Assembly: GCA_030263595.1 (NCBI GenBank)
Contig: SZPG01000006.1
Location: forward strand, 1 to 64,000
Direction of reading: 5' to 3'
DNA: 64,000 bases
Source: Chloroflexi bacterium CFX6
GTDB taxonomy: Bacteria; Chloroflexota; Anaerolineae; Anaerolineales; Villigracilaceae
Part shown: piece by piece, positions 32,710-45,200 of the stretch
Layout of the letters: the number at the start of each line of letters is the position of its first letter
Numbering within the stretch: position 1 is the stretch's first letter
Notes under the pieces: generated by a model
What the model was told of the DNA's origin: nothing
The model's database searches: none
Seen by the model: the letters and a program-made list of their open reading frames with translations, nothing else
Made by a program: the position numbers and the translations under genes

Positions 32710-33000
32710 ATGATGGTCTTGATCACCTACGACGTAAGCACTGAATCCGAGGCAGGCAAGAGACGATTACGCAAGGTCTCGAAGAAATGCCAGGATTACG
32801 GTCAGCGCGTGCAGAACTCGGTCTTCGAATGCCTGATTGACCCGGCGCAGTTGAAGGAGTTACAGCACATCCTGCTGAAGATCATTGACCCGGAAGTGGA
32901 CAGCCTGCGTTATTATTACCTCGGCGATAATTGGAAACACCGCGTGGAACACGTCGGCGCGAAGCCGGGCATTGACCTGGAGGGTACGATCATTACATAA
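32710..33000 (+). CDS. cas2: Cas2 of the adaptation complex
   Basis: A 96-residue ferredoxin-fold protein: VLITYDVSTESEAGKRRLRK with the conserved Asp after the first strand, VQNSVFECLIDPAQLKEL and DSLRYYYLGDNW are standard for type I-C Cas2. It bridges the Cas1 dimers during spacer integration. AAAGGAAG precedes the ATG. It is the last cas gene; the leader and array follow in the same direction. Confidence 0.95.
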   Translation: MMVLITYDVSTESEAGKRRLRKVSKKCQDYGQRVQNSVFECLIDPAQLKELQHILLKIIDPEVDSLRYYYLGDNWKHRVEHVGAKPGIDLEGTIIT

Positions 33001-33214
33001 TGTTCAGTATGTCACTCTGAGCGACCGAAGGGAGCGAAGAGTCTTGTTGCGAACCCGATGCTCACGTGAAAACAAGGGAAGGTTCGCAGATAATTTTGCA
33101 CTTTAACAATTGAATAGCGCTTTGAAAAGTATGATTCTGGCGGATTCGCGACTATAATAAAAAATGTAAGACCAATATCTGGCGGTAGAGATATTTTTTT
33201 ACCCAGATGTTGCC
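33001..33214 (+). promoter_or_regulatory. CRISPR leader with -10 box
   Basis: 214 bp between cas2 and the first repeat. The first part (about 33009-33050) is a palindromic repeat (CTCTGAGCGACCGAAGGGAG-type). The second is AT-rich and has a TATAAT box at 33153-33158, about 57 bp before the first repeat, with no good -35 at standard spacing. ATCTGG and CCAGAT near 33177-33207 can pair around a T7 run. Its position by cas2 and repeat orientation mark this as the acquisition end. Confidence 0.75.
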
Positions 33215-36200
33215 GTCGCTCCCTTCATTGGGAGCGTGGATTGAAACGATATTCGGTTGTCCCATCGAGTTGGTCTCTGCAAGTCGCTCCCTTCATTGGG
33301 AGCGTGGATTGAAACGTCCAGTACGCAAAACACCGTTGCGTCATTGGTTCGTCGCTCCCTTCATTGGGAGCGTGGATTGAAACCTCTACGCGCATCTCCT
33401 GGACAACGCCAATCTCGTCGCTCCCTTCATTGGGAGCGTGGATTGAAACGTGCGCGCGGCGGGGCGTTGTGAGTGTACCGGCGAAGTCGCTCCCTTCATT
33501 GGGAGCGTGGATTGAAACACAAATCCGAAAAGTAGATAGTCCCAAAACCCGGGTCGCTCCCTTCATTGGGAGCGTGGATTGAAACCCACAATCCGCCACA
33601 GTGCATTCAACACGCCGACGTCGCTCCCTTCATTGGGAGCGTGGATTGAAACATTGTCACCATTGACGAAAGCGGCTCGATGGCGGAGGTCGCTCCCTTC
33701 ATTGGGAGCGTGGATTGAAACATTGGTTTTGGATGGGGTGGATGAAATCAGACCGCGTCGCTCCCTTCATTGGGAGCGTGGATTGAAACCTTGAATTGTG
33801 GAGGCTCTTTAGTCACCTCCTGCCGTCGCTCCCTTCATTGGGAGCGTGGATTGAAACCTGCCATGCTATTCTCCTTTCATCTTCGCCCGCGTCGCTCCCT
33901 TCATTGGGAGCGTGGATTGAAACACAATGAGACGGGATGCGCATCAGCCACGCCCGCGTCGCTCCCTTCATTGGGAGCGTGGATTGAAACCCGCTGGCGG
34001 GGGTATCAAAGACCGATTGGCGTAGTCGCTCCCTTCATTGGGAGCGTGGATTGAAACAAAGATAAAAATCATCTTTGAGACGTGCGGGCAATGTCGCTCC
34101 CTTCATTGGGAGCGTGGATTGAAACACCGCGCTGTGTTTTGATTTGGCTTTCCAATTCGTCGCTCCCTTCATTGGGAGCGTGGATTGAAACTGATGAACG
34201 ACTATCCTTTGTTCGGCGGCGTGTGGTCGCTCCCTTCATTGGGAGCGTGGATTGAAACGACATGATAGGCGACCGTACAGAGTTTACAATAGCGTCGCTC
34301 CCTTCATTGGGAGCGTGGATTGAAACGAGGCAAAGCGGTGATCGTCGCTTTTGTTCTTTAGTCGCTCCCTTCATTGGGAGCGTGGATTGAAACCTGGTTG
34401 TAGTGGTCATGGTTGATCTATCCTTTGTCGCTCCCTTCATTGGGAGCGTGGATTGAAACTCGATGTGCGTTACCAGACTCCCCCACATCCTCGTCGCTCC
34501 CTTCATTGGGAGCGTGGATTGAAACGATGAGTTGCCCGGCTGACCCCTCGGGGATGTTGTCGTCGCTCCCTTCATTGGGAGCGTGGATTGAAACGCCGAA
34601 GTTCTCGTCATCTTCGGAGTTGCTCTCGTCGCTCCCTTCATTGGGAGCGTGGATTGAAACCTTTGGCGGATTAGCCGCCCAACTAATGTATTAAGTCGCT
34701 CCCTTCATTGGGAGCGTGGATTGAAACATATTTGGAACGATCCCTTGTGGGTTGATTGGCGTCGCTCCCTTCATTGGGAGCGTGGATTGAAACCCCGAAA
34801 AATCTCCGGATACTCAGGAATCTGTACGTCGCTCCCTTCATTGGGAGCGTGGATTGAAACCGAAGCAGGTCGTTATCTTCGCAAGTATTCTTATGTCGCT
34901 CCCTTCATTGGGAGCGTGGATTGAAACCCGATAGAATGGTTCCAGCGCTGGCAGTTTCCAGTCGCTCCCTTCATTGGGAGCGTGGATTGAAACAGAAACC
35001 AACTTAGACCCAGGCTGACTTATTTTAGTCGCTCCCTTCATTGGGAGCGTGGATTGAAACGCCTGCGGCGCGTCCTTGACCTCCACGTAGCCGGCGTCGC
35101 TCCCTTCATTGGGAGCGTGGATTGAAACGCACACAAGACCCGCAAGCGCTACGCCTGCTCGAGTCGCTCCCTTCATTGGGAGCGTGGATTGAAACCTCGT
35201 TTGTTGGGGGGAGCGCAGCGCATCTGAGCGTCGCTCCCTTCATTGGGAGCGTGGATTGAAACTTCAAGATTATCATTTCGACTCCTTGCCCGAAAGGTCG
35301 CTCCCTTCATTGGGAGCGTGGATTGAAACCGCTTGTTGCTTTGTTTGGTGGGGCGATGGGTAGTCGCTCCCTTCATTGGGAGCGTGGATTGAAACGGCGG
35401 GTCCTAGATAATTCGAGTCGCGCGCCTTGTCGCTCCCTTCATTGGGAGCGTGGATTGAAACTTTATCTATCGAACTTATACCCCAGGACATCTATAGTCG
35501 CTCCCTTCATTGGGAGCGTGGATTGAAACTCATACACGAAGGCGTCGTGGTAGAGGCGGTACTGGTCGCTCCCTTCATTGGGAGCGTGGATTGAAACTTT
35601 GTGACCCTCATCTCAGTGACCAAGGAATACCAAGTCGCTCCCTTCATTGGGAGCGTGGATTGAAACCTGTTCGTCGAACTCCACGCGGAAGTAGGTCAGG
35701 TCGCTCCCTTCATTGGGAGCGTGGATTGAAACAGGTTGTCCGCCACGGAATGACGCGGCGGTTTCGGGTCGCTCCCTTCATTGGGAGCGTGGATTGAAAC
35801 CACGATAATTGTACGCCGTCGATCCGGGTCCCCAGGTCGCTCCCTTCATTGGGAGCGTGGATTGAAACCCGTTCGGGGTCTGGAATATTGCGCCCTTGGG
35901 GGGTCGCTCCCTTCATTGGGAGCGTGGATTGAAACACCTGCGAGGGGTAACTCGATCTGATACGCGTCGAGTCGCTCCCTTCATTGGGAGCGTGGATTGA
36001 AACAGGGTGATGCCCTTGTAAAAACGGGTCTGCGGGAGTCGCTCCCTTCATTGGGAGCGTGGATTGAAACTTGCCTGAGACGTTGGAATATATCCAGCGT
36101 TTACGTCGCTCCCTTCATTGGGAGCGTGGATTGAAACAGGTCGGGCAAGGTGAAGGATGCACCGATCTCGTGTCGCTCCCTTCATTGGGAGCGTGGATTG

Positions 36201-39200
36201 AAACACATTTTCGGACGTTTTCTCCACCGATGGACTGAGTCGCTCCCTTCATTGGGAGCGTGGATTGAAACCCATCTTGACCAATCGACGCGCTATATCA
36301 TTGATGTCGCTCCCTTCATTGGGAGCGTGGATTGAAACTTTGTTGTGAGTATCACACGTAGAAAAGATACTAGGTCGCTCCCTTCATTGGGAGCGTGGAT
36401 TGAAACGCAGAGGAAAGCGAAAGCGTCGGGTATATATCCACCGTCGCTCCCTTCATTGGGAGCGTGGATTGAAACCAGCAGATCATCGTTGCCATAAACG
36501 GGACAAACAAGTCGCTCCCTTCATTGGGAGCGTGGATTGAAACTTGTCCGGCGAATATGGAGGCGTCATTGAGGACTAGTCGCTCCCTTCATTGGGAGCG
36601 TGGATTGAAACACGCTCGATCGCATGGACAACGAGGAAATGCTCGGGTCGCTCCCTTCATTGGGAGCGTGGATTGAAACAGCGTGACGTACATCACGTCG
36701 ACGACCGATTCCGTCGCTCCCTTCATTGGGAGCGTGGATTGAAACAACGTCGGCCTTGCATACGGGACGTTATCCGACCGTCGCTCCCTTCATTGGGAGC
36801 GTGGATTGAAACGGTGGCGAGGCGGTAGAACTTGTGCAGATGCTCGTCGCTCCCTTCATTGGGAGCGTGGATTGAAACCCATCGAACGCGGCACGAACTA
36901 CCTGCAACCGCGCGTCGCTCCCTTCATTGGGAGCGTGGATTGAAACGAGGCTGGTAATTCCGTCCACAACCTTGCCGCCCTGGTCGCTCCCTTCATTGGG
37001 AGCGTGGATTGAAACCAGAAGACCCAGAAGACATAAAAGCCCTAAAAGGCGTCGCTCCCTTCATTGGGAGCGTGGATTGAAACCTCCCTGTTGTTCAGGG
37101 GGTAGAGATTGCAAAATGGTCGCTCCCTTCATTGGGAGCGTGGATTGAAACTCTGACTGGATCGACGAATATGTCGACTAATCAAGTCGCTCCCTTCATT
37201 GGGAGCGTGGATTGAAACTCGATTGAGGTCGTCATTGACGACCTCTGGGAGTCGTCGCTCCCTTCATTGGGAGCGTGGATTGAAACCCCAATTATGTATG
37301 ACGCCTCGCTGGCGTCATAGTCGCTCCCTTCATTGGGAGCGTGGATTGAAACGGCGTTACATACCCGGCAAGAACCGAAGGACAATAGTCGCTCCCTTCA
37401 TTGGGAGCGTGGATTGAAACGTTTCTGGATGACTGTGGAGTATCAAATTATTGGAGTCGCTCCCTTCATTGGGAGCGTGGATTGAAACTTCTTCCTTCTC
37501 GGGCTTTTTTATAATTATGCCTGTCGCTCCCTTCATTGGGAGCGTGGATTGAAACTTTATCTATCTTCTTCATTCAATAAATCTGTTGTCGCTCCCTTCA
37601 TTGGGAGCGTGGATTGAAACACCTTGCAAAGAGGCATTATGAAAATAAAAATCGGGTCGCTCCCTTCATTGGGAGCGTGGATTGAAACATCCTCGGTGCC
37701 TTTGTAGGGTACGCTCTGGGAAGTGGTCGCTCCCTTCATTGGGAGCGTGGATTGAAACAGGGCATTCTCCGGCCGCCTGGAAGTCAAACAAGAGTCGCTC
37801 CCTTCATTGGGAGCGTGGATTGAAACCCCCACGCTCCGAAGTCGTATTGTAATCCTGCATCGTCGCTCCCTTCATTGGGAGCGTGGATTGAAACTTTTCT
37901 GCTTCCCTCCAAGCAATTTCTCCAATCCTGTCGCTCCCTTCATTGGGAGCGTGGATTGAAACATCGCTGCGATCGTGTAACGCTTGACGCTGTGTCAAGT
38001 CGCTCCCTTCATTGGGAGCGTGGATTGAAACCAGCCTCAGTGGTGTACTTGGCGACCTTTTCGGTCGCTCCCTTCATTGGGAGCGTGGATTGAAACTCTA
38101 TGTATTTCCCTGCTTCTCGAATCTGTATTGTCGCTCCCTTCATTGGGAGCGTGGATTGAAACTACAGGTGATTGAGGCCCCTGCGTCGTATTATCAAGTC
38201 GCTCCCTTCATTGGGAGCGTGGATTGAAACTCGAATCTGTATTGTGGAGTATGAATTTGGTGACTACGTCGCTCCCTTCATTGGGAGCGTGGATTGAAAC
38301 ATCTATGCTAATCAGGGCGGCGGCGGGTAACGCAAGTCGCTCCCTTCATTGGGAGCGTGGATTGAAACCTACGGTCAACCTGTCTTTGTCGATGATGATG
38401 GGGTCGCTCCCTTCATTGGGAGCGTGGATTGAAACGAGGTTCCGCATTGCGGCTTGCTCTGCCTGGTATTGTCGCTCCCTTCATTGGGAGCGTGGATTGA
38501 AACTTTGACAATCTTGAAAGAAGCCAAACGGATACAAGTCGCTCCCTTCATTGGGAGCGTGGATTGAAACCAGCCTTGCCGCCCTTGCTTTGCCCATCGG
38601 TGGTGTCGCTCCCTTCATTGGGAGCGTGGATTGAAACGTCGGGCCTTGCAGGTCAGCCGCTCTATTTATAGTCGCTCCCTTCATTGGGAGCGTGGATTGA
38701 AACTTTGATTTATACTCTCCGCACCTCTGCATAATGGTCGCTCCCTTCATTGGGAGCGTGGATTGAAACCGAAAATGGTACTAACGACACGCTTGACGCT
38801 CCGGGTCGCTCCCTTCATTGGGAGCGTGGATTGAAACGAGCCAGTCTGGGACAAAATATCCGGCTTCGAAGTCGCTCCCTTCATTGGGAGCGTGGATTGA
38901 AACAAGCCTGGGATTGGATTACGTCGAACTGGCACGGGTCGCTCCCTTCATTGGGAGCGTGGATTGAAACCGACAATCGTTGCTATATTTGCATTTTCTC
39001 ATTTTGTCGCTCCCTTCATTGGGAGCGTGGATTGAAACACTGATTATGTAGAGGCACATAACTACGCCGTTAAGTCGCTCCCTTCATTGGGAGCGTGGAT
39101 TGAAACATCAAAAAGTATCTTGATGGCAAGTGGAGCGCCAAGTCGCTCCCTTCATTGGGAGCGTGGATTGAAACTGCAATGCCACAAGTGCAGGCATAAC

Positions 39201-42200
39201 CACCAGACGTCGCTCCCTTCATTGGGAGCGTGGATTGAAACCTGTTCTGGCGAACTGGGATTGACATAATCAGCGGTCGCTCCCTTCATTGGGAGCGTGG
39301 ATTGAAACTTCGCTCCTTATTGCGTAGAAATCGTCAGAATGGCGTCGCTCCCTTCATTGGGAGCGTGGATTGAAACTTATCGAAGCGAATATGGGGGTGA
39401 GCCCCCCACCGTCGCTCCCTTCATTGGGAGCGTGGATTGAAACGTTGATCCAGTCGGAAAATGTCACTTCGGCTAAGTCGCTCCCTTCATTGGGAGCGTG
39501 GATTGAAACCAAGACCATGCAAGGAGATCATACCACGCCTCCAGTCGCTCCCTTCATTGGGAGCGTGGATTGAAACGACTTGATTTGAGTTTTGATTGTG
39601 GTCATTGCTATGTCGCTCCCTTCATTGGGAGCGTGGATTGAAACTTGGCACTGATTGTGTAACGCTTGTGCTGCCCATCCTGTCGCTCCCTTCATTGGGA
39701 GCGTGGATTGAAACTATTGATGGCAAAGCATGGATGAACCCGCCATTCGTCGCTCCCTTCATTGGGAGCGTGGATTGAAACAGGTTCGCGCCGCGCATGG
39801 CGGCCTGTAGAAGTGCGTCGCTCCCTTCATTGGGAGCGTGGATTGAAACTCCGATCAGCGCCTCGAAATGCGCCAGCGTGTCGTCGCTCCCTTCATTGGG
39901 AGCGTGGATTGAAACGCGGTAGGCGTTTTGCCAAGCCCTGAAAGTATCCAGTCGCTCCCTTCATTGGGAGCGTGGATTGAAACGTGAAGGCATACAACCC
40001 TAAAACGGATAAGTACGGTCGCTCCCTTCATTGGGAGCGTGGATTGAAACATCGTTGGCGACGAATGGATACCTTTGAGTAAAGGTCGCTCCCTTCATTG
40101 GGAGCGTGGATTGAAACAGGTCGGAGATGGTGAAGGACACGCCGATCTCGTGTCGCTCCCTTCATTGGGAGCGTGGATTGAAACGTCAGATCAGAACAAA
40201 CGCCACTCATACCGATTGGGTCGCTCCCTTCATTGGGAGCGTGGATTGAAACTGCTTTCACGAGCCGCCGCCCGCCCTTGTCGCTTGGTCGCTCCCTTCA
40301 TTGGGAGCGTGGATTGAAACGGCTTTTGCGTAATCTGCCGCCGTGAGAAGTTGGTCGCTCCCTTCATTGGGAGCGTGGATTGAAACTTCCGATCAGCGCC
40401 TCGAAATGCGCCAGCGTGTCGTCGCTCCCTTCATTGGGAGCGTGGATTGAAACAGGTCGGACAGGGTAAAAGATGCGCCGATCTCGTCGTCGCTCCCTTC
40501 ATTGGGAGCGTGGATTGAAACCGATGTACGAGGCGACGCAACGGCAGAGGGAGATCGTCGCTCCCTTCATTGGGAGCGTGGATTGAAACGATTTCAGCCA
40601 TACGCGCTTTGATTTCGGCGGTATAGTCGCTCCCTTCATTGGGAGCGTGGATTGAAACTCCCAGGCTACGCCGTGGATCTGGCGGCTCGTGTAGTCGCTC
40701 CCTTCATTGGGAGCGTGGATTGAAACTTAATGAATTCTTTGCAGCGGTAGGTGTCGCCTTTGTCGCTCCCTTCATTGGGAGCGTGGATTGAAACGGCTTG
40801 AGAGCCGTATCTTTTAGCAAGTTGGTTGAGGTCGCTCCCTTCATTGGGAGCGTGGATTGAAACTTGAGTTTTGATAATAAGGCAATATTAGCTGCCTGTC
40901 GCTCCCTTCATTGGGAGCGTGGATTGAAACGATGTTGTTAGTATAGCATATACGCTATACATTGTCGCTCCCTTCATTGGGAGCGTGGATTGAAACTTTA
41001 CAGCGGTAGGTGTCGCCTTTAATGAGCACGCCGTGTCGCTCCCTTCATTGGGAGCGTGGATTGAAACGAGATATTGCTCGGTTGTACTCGTCGGATCTTG
41101 GTCGCTCCCTTCATTGGGAGCGTGGATTGAAACCAGTATGGATTTGCTGCGTTTTTTGCAGCAAATCGTCGCTCCCTTCATTGGGAGCGTGGATTGAAAC
41201 AACGCGTTACCTTGATAGGGGTTACTTTTTTTGGTCGCTCCCTTCATTGGGAGCGTGGATTGAAACAGGCTCTGGGGTTGCAGAGTGTTTTTCGGTATTT
41301 TGTCGCTCCCTTCATTGGGAGCGTGGATTGAAACGCTCAAAAATATTGTACTCCAGAACGTTATCTTGAAGTCGCTCCCTTCATTGGGAGCGTGGATTGA
41401 AACAAAAGTAGAATCGTATAACAGGGACGGGATTGATGTCGCTCCCTTCATTGGGAGCGTGGATTGAAACTTGGCAGGGATGTAATCATCTCCACGAATT
41501 GCAAAGTCGCTCCCTTCATTGGGAGCGTGGATTGAAACCCGTCCGTTCGTCCGCCGCATGACGATCTCCAAAGTCGCTCCCTTCATTGGGAGCGTGGATT
41601 GAAACACTATCATGTGCAAAAACAACAGAAGAAAAATATAGTCGCTCCCTTCATTGGGAGCGTGGATTGAAACCAACGACTGTATGCCGTCGCGGTTTCT
41701 GGCTCGCTGTCGCTCCCTTCATTGGGAGCGTGGATTGAAACCGGGAGACCGCCGGAACGGGACTTTCGGCGCACACGTCGCTCCCTTCATTGGGAGCGTG
41801 GATTGAAACTGAAGCAGGTCGCTATCTTCGCAGGTATTCTTATGTCGCTCCCTTCATTGGGAGCGTGGATTGAAACATATCTGGAACGATCCCTTGTGGG
41901 TTGATTGGTCGTCGCTCCCTTCATTGGGAGCGTGGATTGAAACCATATCCAAAGACCACCAAATAGCGACGAAGAAAAGTCGCTCCCTTCATTGGGAGCG
42001 TGGATTGAAACTCCTACTGTTATGCGCCAATCTATGTTCCTTGAATGTCGCTCCCTTCATTGGGAGCGTGGATTGAAACGTCACCACACCCTCACAAGGA
42101 AGCTCCCGCACCGGTCGCTCCCTTCATTGGGAGCGTGGATTGAAACGGCGTTATTGTCATCGCGAGGCTTGCGCCTCTTGGTCGCTCCCTTCATTGGGAG

Positions 42201-45200
42201 CGTGGATTGAAACAGGGATATAACGTGCATATTATCAGCGGGATGATGCAGGAGGTCGCTCCCTTCATTGGGAGCGTGGATTGAAACGTCCCAAGCGTAG
42301 CCAGTTCGCCCATTGGGATAAGTCGCTCCCTTCATTGGGAGCGTGGATTGAAACTTGTATCCCACAGGAGCGAACATGAATAAAACAAGTCGCTCCCTTC
42401 ATTGGGAGCGTGGATTGAAACGGATACAGTTTCGGCATTTTCGGATACAGTTTGCGGTCGCTCCCTTCATTGGGAGCGTGGATTGAAACAAAACTGCGGA
42501 TATGACGCGCATTAGCGCGTACCCCGTCGCTCCCTTCATTGGGAGCGTGGATTGAAACACGGTAAGCAGCAAATGGTGGATCGCAGTAGCCATGTCGCTC
42601 CCTTCATTGGGAGCGTGGATTGAAACCCGTGTCCAACACGCAGAACACCGTCGCATCGTGTCGCTCCCTTCATTGGGAGCGTGGATTGAAACCTTTCATT
42701 GGTTGCCCTTACCCCTGGCGGGACAAGGTCGCTCCCTTCATTGGGAGCGTGGATTGAAACTCGCACTCGCGGGTTACGCAAACCGTTAGCCGCCGTCGCT
42801 CCCTTCATTGGGAGCGTGGATTGAAACTATTAGCTTACGGTCACAGAAAGGGCAAGCATCGTCGCTCCCTTCATTGGGAGCGTGGATTGAAACCATTTGA
42901 CACCTTTTCTCTCCGATACTATGCCTACGTCGCTCCCTTCATTGGGAGCGTGGATTGAAACATATACCAAGAGGCTGGATAACGGACTAGCGTTTGGTCG
43001 CTCCCTTCATTGGGAGCGTGGATTGAAACTTATATCCCTGTCTGTGAACCGCAAAAACGGCAAGTCGCTCCCTTCATTGGGAGCGTGGATTGAAACGGCG
43101 CGGGCTTTGTTTTGTAAATCAGTGTTTGCGTCGCTCCCTTCATTGGGAGCGTGGATTGAAACGATTCCCAATGTCGGGGTATTCACGATTACGCCGGTCG
43201 CTCCCTTCATTGGGAGCGTGGATTGAAACGATTACGACTGGTTGATTAACGCGCCCGGTAAGGGTCGCTCCCTTCATTGGGAGCGTGGATTGAAACCTCG
43301 GATATTCTCGCTGCCTCATCCCCGACCACGGTCGCTCCCTTCATTGGGAGCGTGGATTGAAACTGCCGCTCTATCCACCTGCGGCTCGGCGTCAACGGGT
43401 CGCTCCCTTCATTGGGAGCGTGGATTGAAACTCCAGCCCGATTTGACCTTCCACGCCATAATCACGTCGCTCCCTTCATTGGGAGCGTGGATTGAAACTT
43501 ACGACATGCCCAACATCCCAGATAACACCCCGTCGCTCCCTTCATTGGGAGCGTGGATTGAAACTGTAGACTTCACGAAATCGGGATAAGAACGATCTGG
43601 TCGCTCCCTTCATTGGGAGCGTGGATTGAAACACGCTGTCAAGGGTTAGGATGGTCAAAAACTCCAGGTCGCTCCCTTCATTGGGAGCGTGGATTGAAAC
43701 CATTGTCGGCGTTCGTCGGTTTCGCCACGTTGGGTCGCTCCCTTCATTGGGAGCGTGGATTGAAACATCATTCAAGCGCCCAAGCGTTTCGATCCGTGCA
43801 GTCGCTCCCTTCATTGGGAGCGTGGATTGAAACAACTGCTCCGAGTTCGGAACAAACGCCTTTGCCTGTCGCTCCCTTCATTGGGAGCGTGGATTGAAAC
43901 CCGGACGAAGATCGCCCGACGAAAGAAGGCATTACGAGTCGCTCCCTTCATTGGGAGCGTGGATTGAAACGTCTTATGCTCACGATCCATCAACTGGCGA
44001 AAGGGTCGCTCCCTTCATTGGGAGCGTGGATTGAAACATCCGGGAAAAGGATTATGTCCCATCGGCAGACAAGTCGCTCCCTTCATTGGGAGCGTGGATT
44101 GAAACGAGCAAGGGAAGAGTTTGACGGTGGAGCAAGCGCGTCGCTCCCTTCATTGGGAGCGTGGATTGAAACCATCTATCGCCTGCTGGAACGCTCGCGT
44201 TAACTGTCGCTCCCTTCATTGGGAGCGTGGATTGAAACGCTGACAGAGATGCTTGTCAGGCTTACAATGTCATCTAGTCGCTCCCTTCATTGGGAGCGTG
44301 GATTGAAACATAACACCTCAATCTGTAATCGCTGCGCTTGCTCGTCGCTCCCTTCATTGGGAGCGTGGATTGAAACGCACATTCAGGGCGGAAAGATCGG
44401 ACAGATCAATGTCGCTCCCTTCATTGGGAGCGTGGATTGAAACTGATTATGTCGTTTGTGACAGCGCGGAACCCAAAGTCGCTCCCTTCATTGGGAGCGT
44501 GGATTGAAACGCTCTCGTGGACGATGCGGGCAACGATTATGACGGTCGCTCCCTTCATTGGGAGCGTGGATTGAAACGCCGCCGAAGATGCAATCATCAA
44601 CGGTGATGGTGTCGCTCCCTTCATTGGGAGCGTGGATTGAAACCTTGACAGAACAGCCGCGCGCCATTCTCTCGACAGTCGCTCCCTTCATTGGGAGCGT
44701 GGATTGAAACAGGCCCGTTGCCTTGAACGGGTTCAAACGCTTGTGTCGCTCCCTTCATTGGGAGCGTGGATTGAAACTCGTCCATGATATTGTTCTCCTG
44801 TTTGATTTGTGTCGCTCCCTTCATTGGGAGCGTGGATTGAAACTCTTTGTTTGTTTTTTATAACGGTCGGTTTCCGGTCGCTCCCTTCATTGGGAGCGTG
44901 GATTGAAACCGCCAGGTTTGACAAGGCGATGCGACAGTTCTATCGTCGCTCCCTTCATTGGGAGCGTGGATTGAAACATTCCAACGCGCATTAAATCCGT
45001 CCTGTTTTAGCGTCGCTCCCTTCATTGGGAGCGTGGATTGAAACACGTTATTCCGGTATGGCTACCGCGATCCACCAGTCGCTCCCTTCATTGGGAGCGT
45101 GGATTGAAACATCAAAGCGTCTAATTTGCCTGTCGGATACATCTTCGTCGCTCCCTTCATTGGGAGCGTGGATTGAAACTTAGACATAGAGACTCCCATC

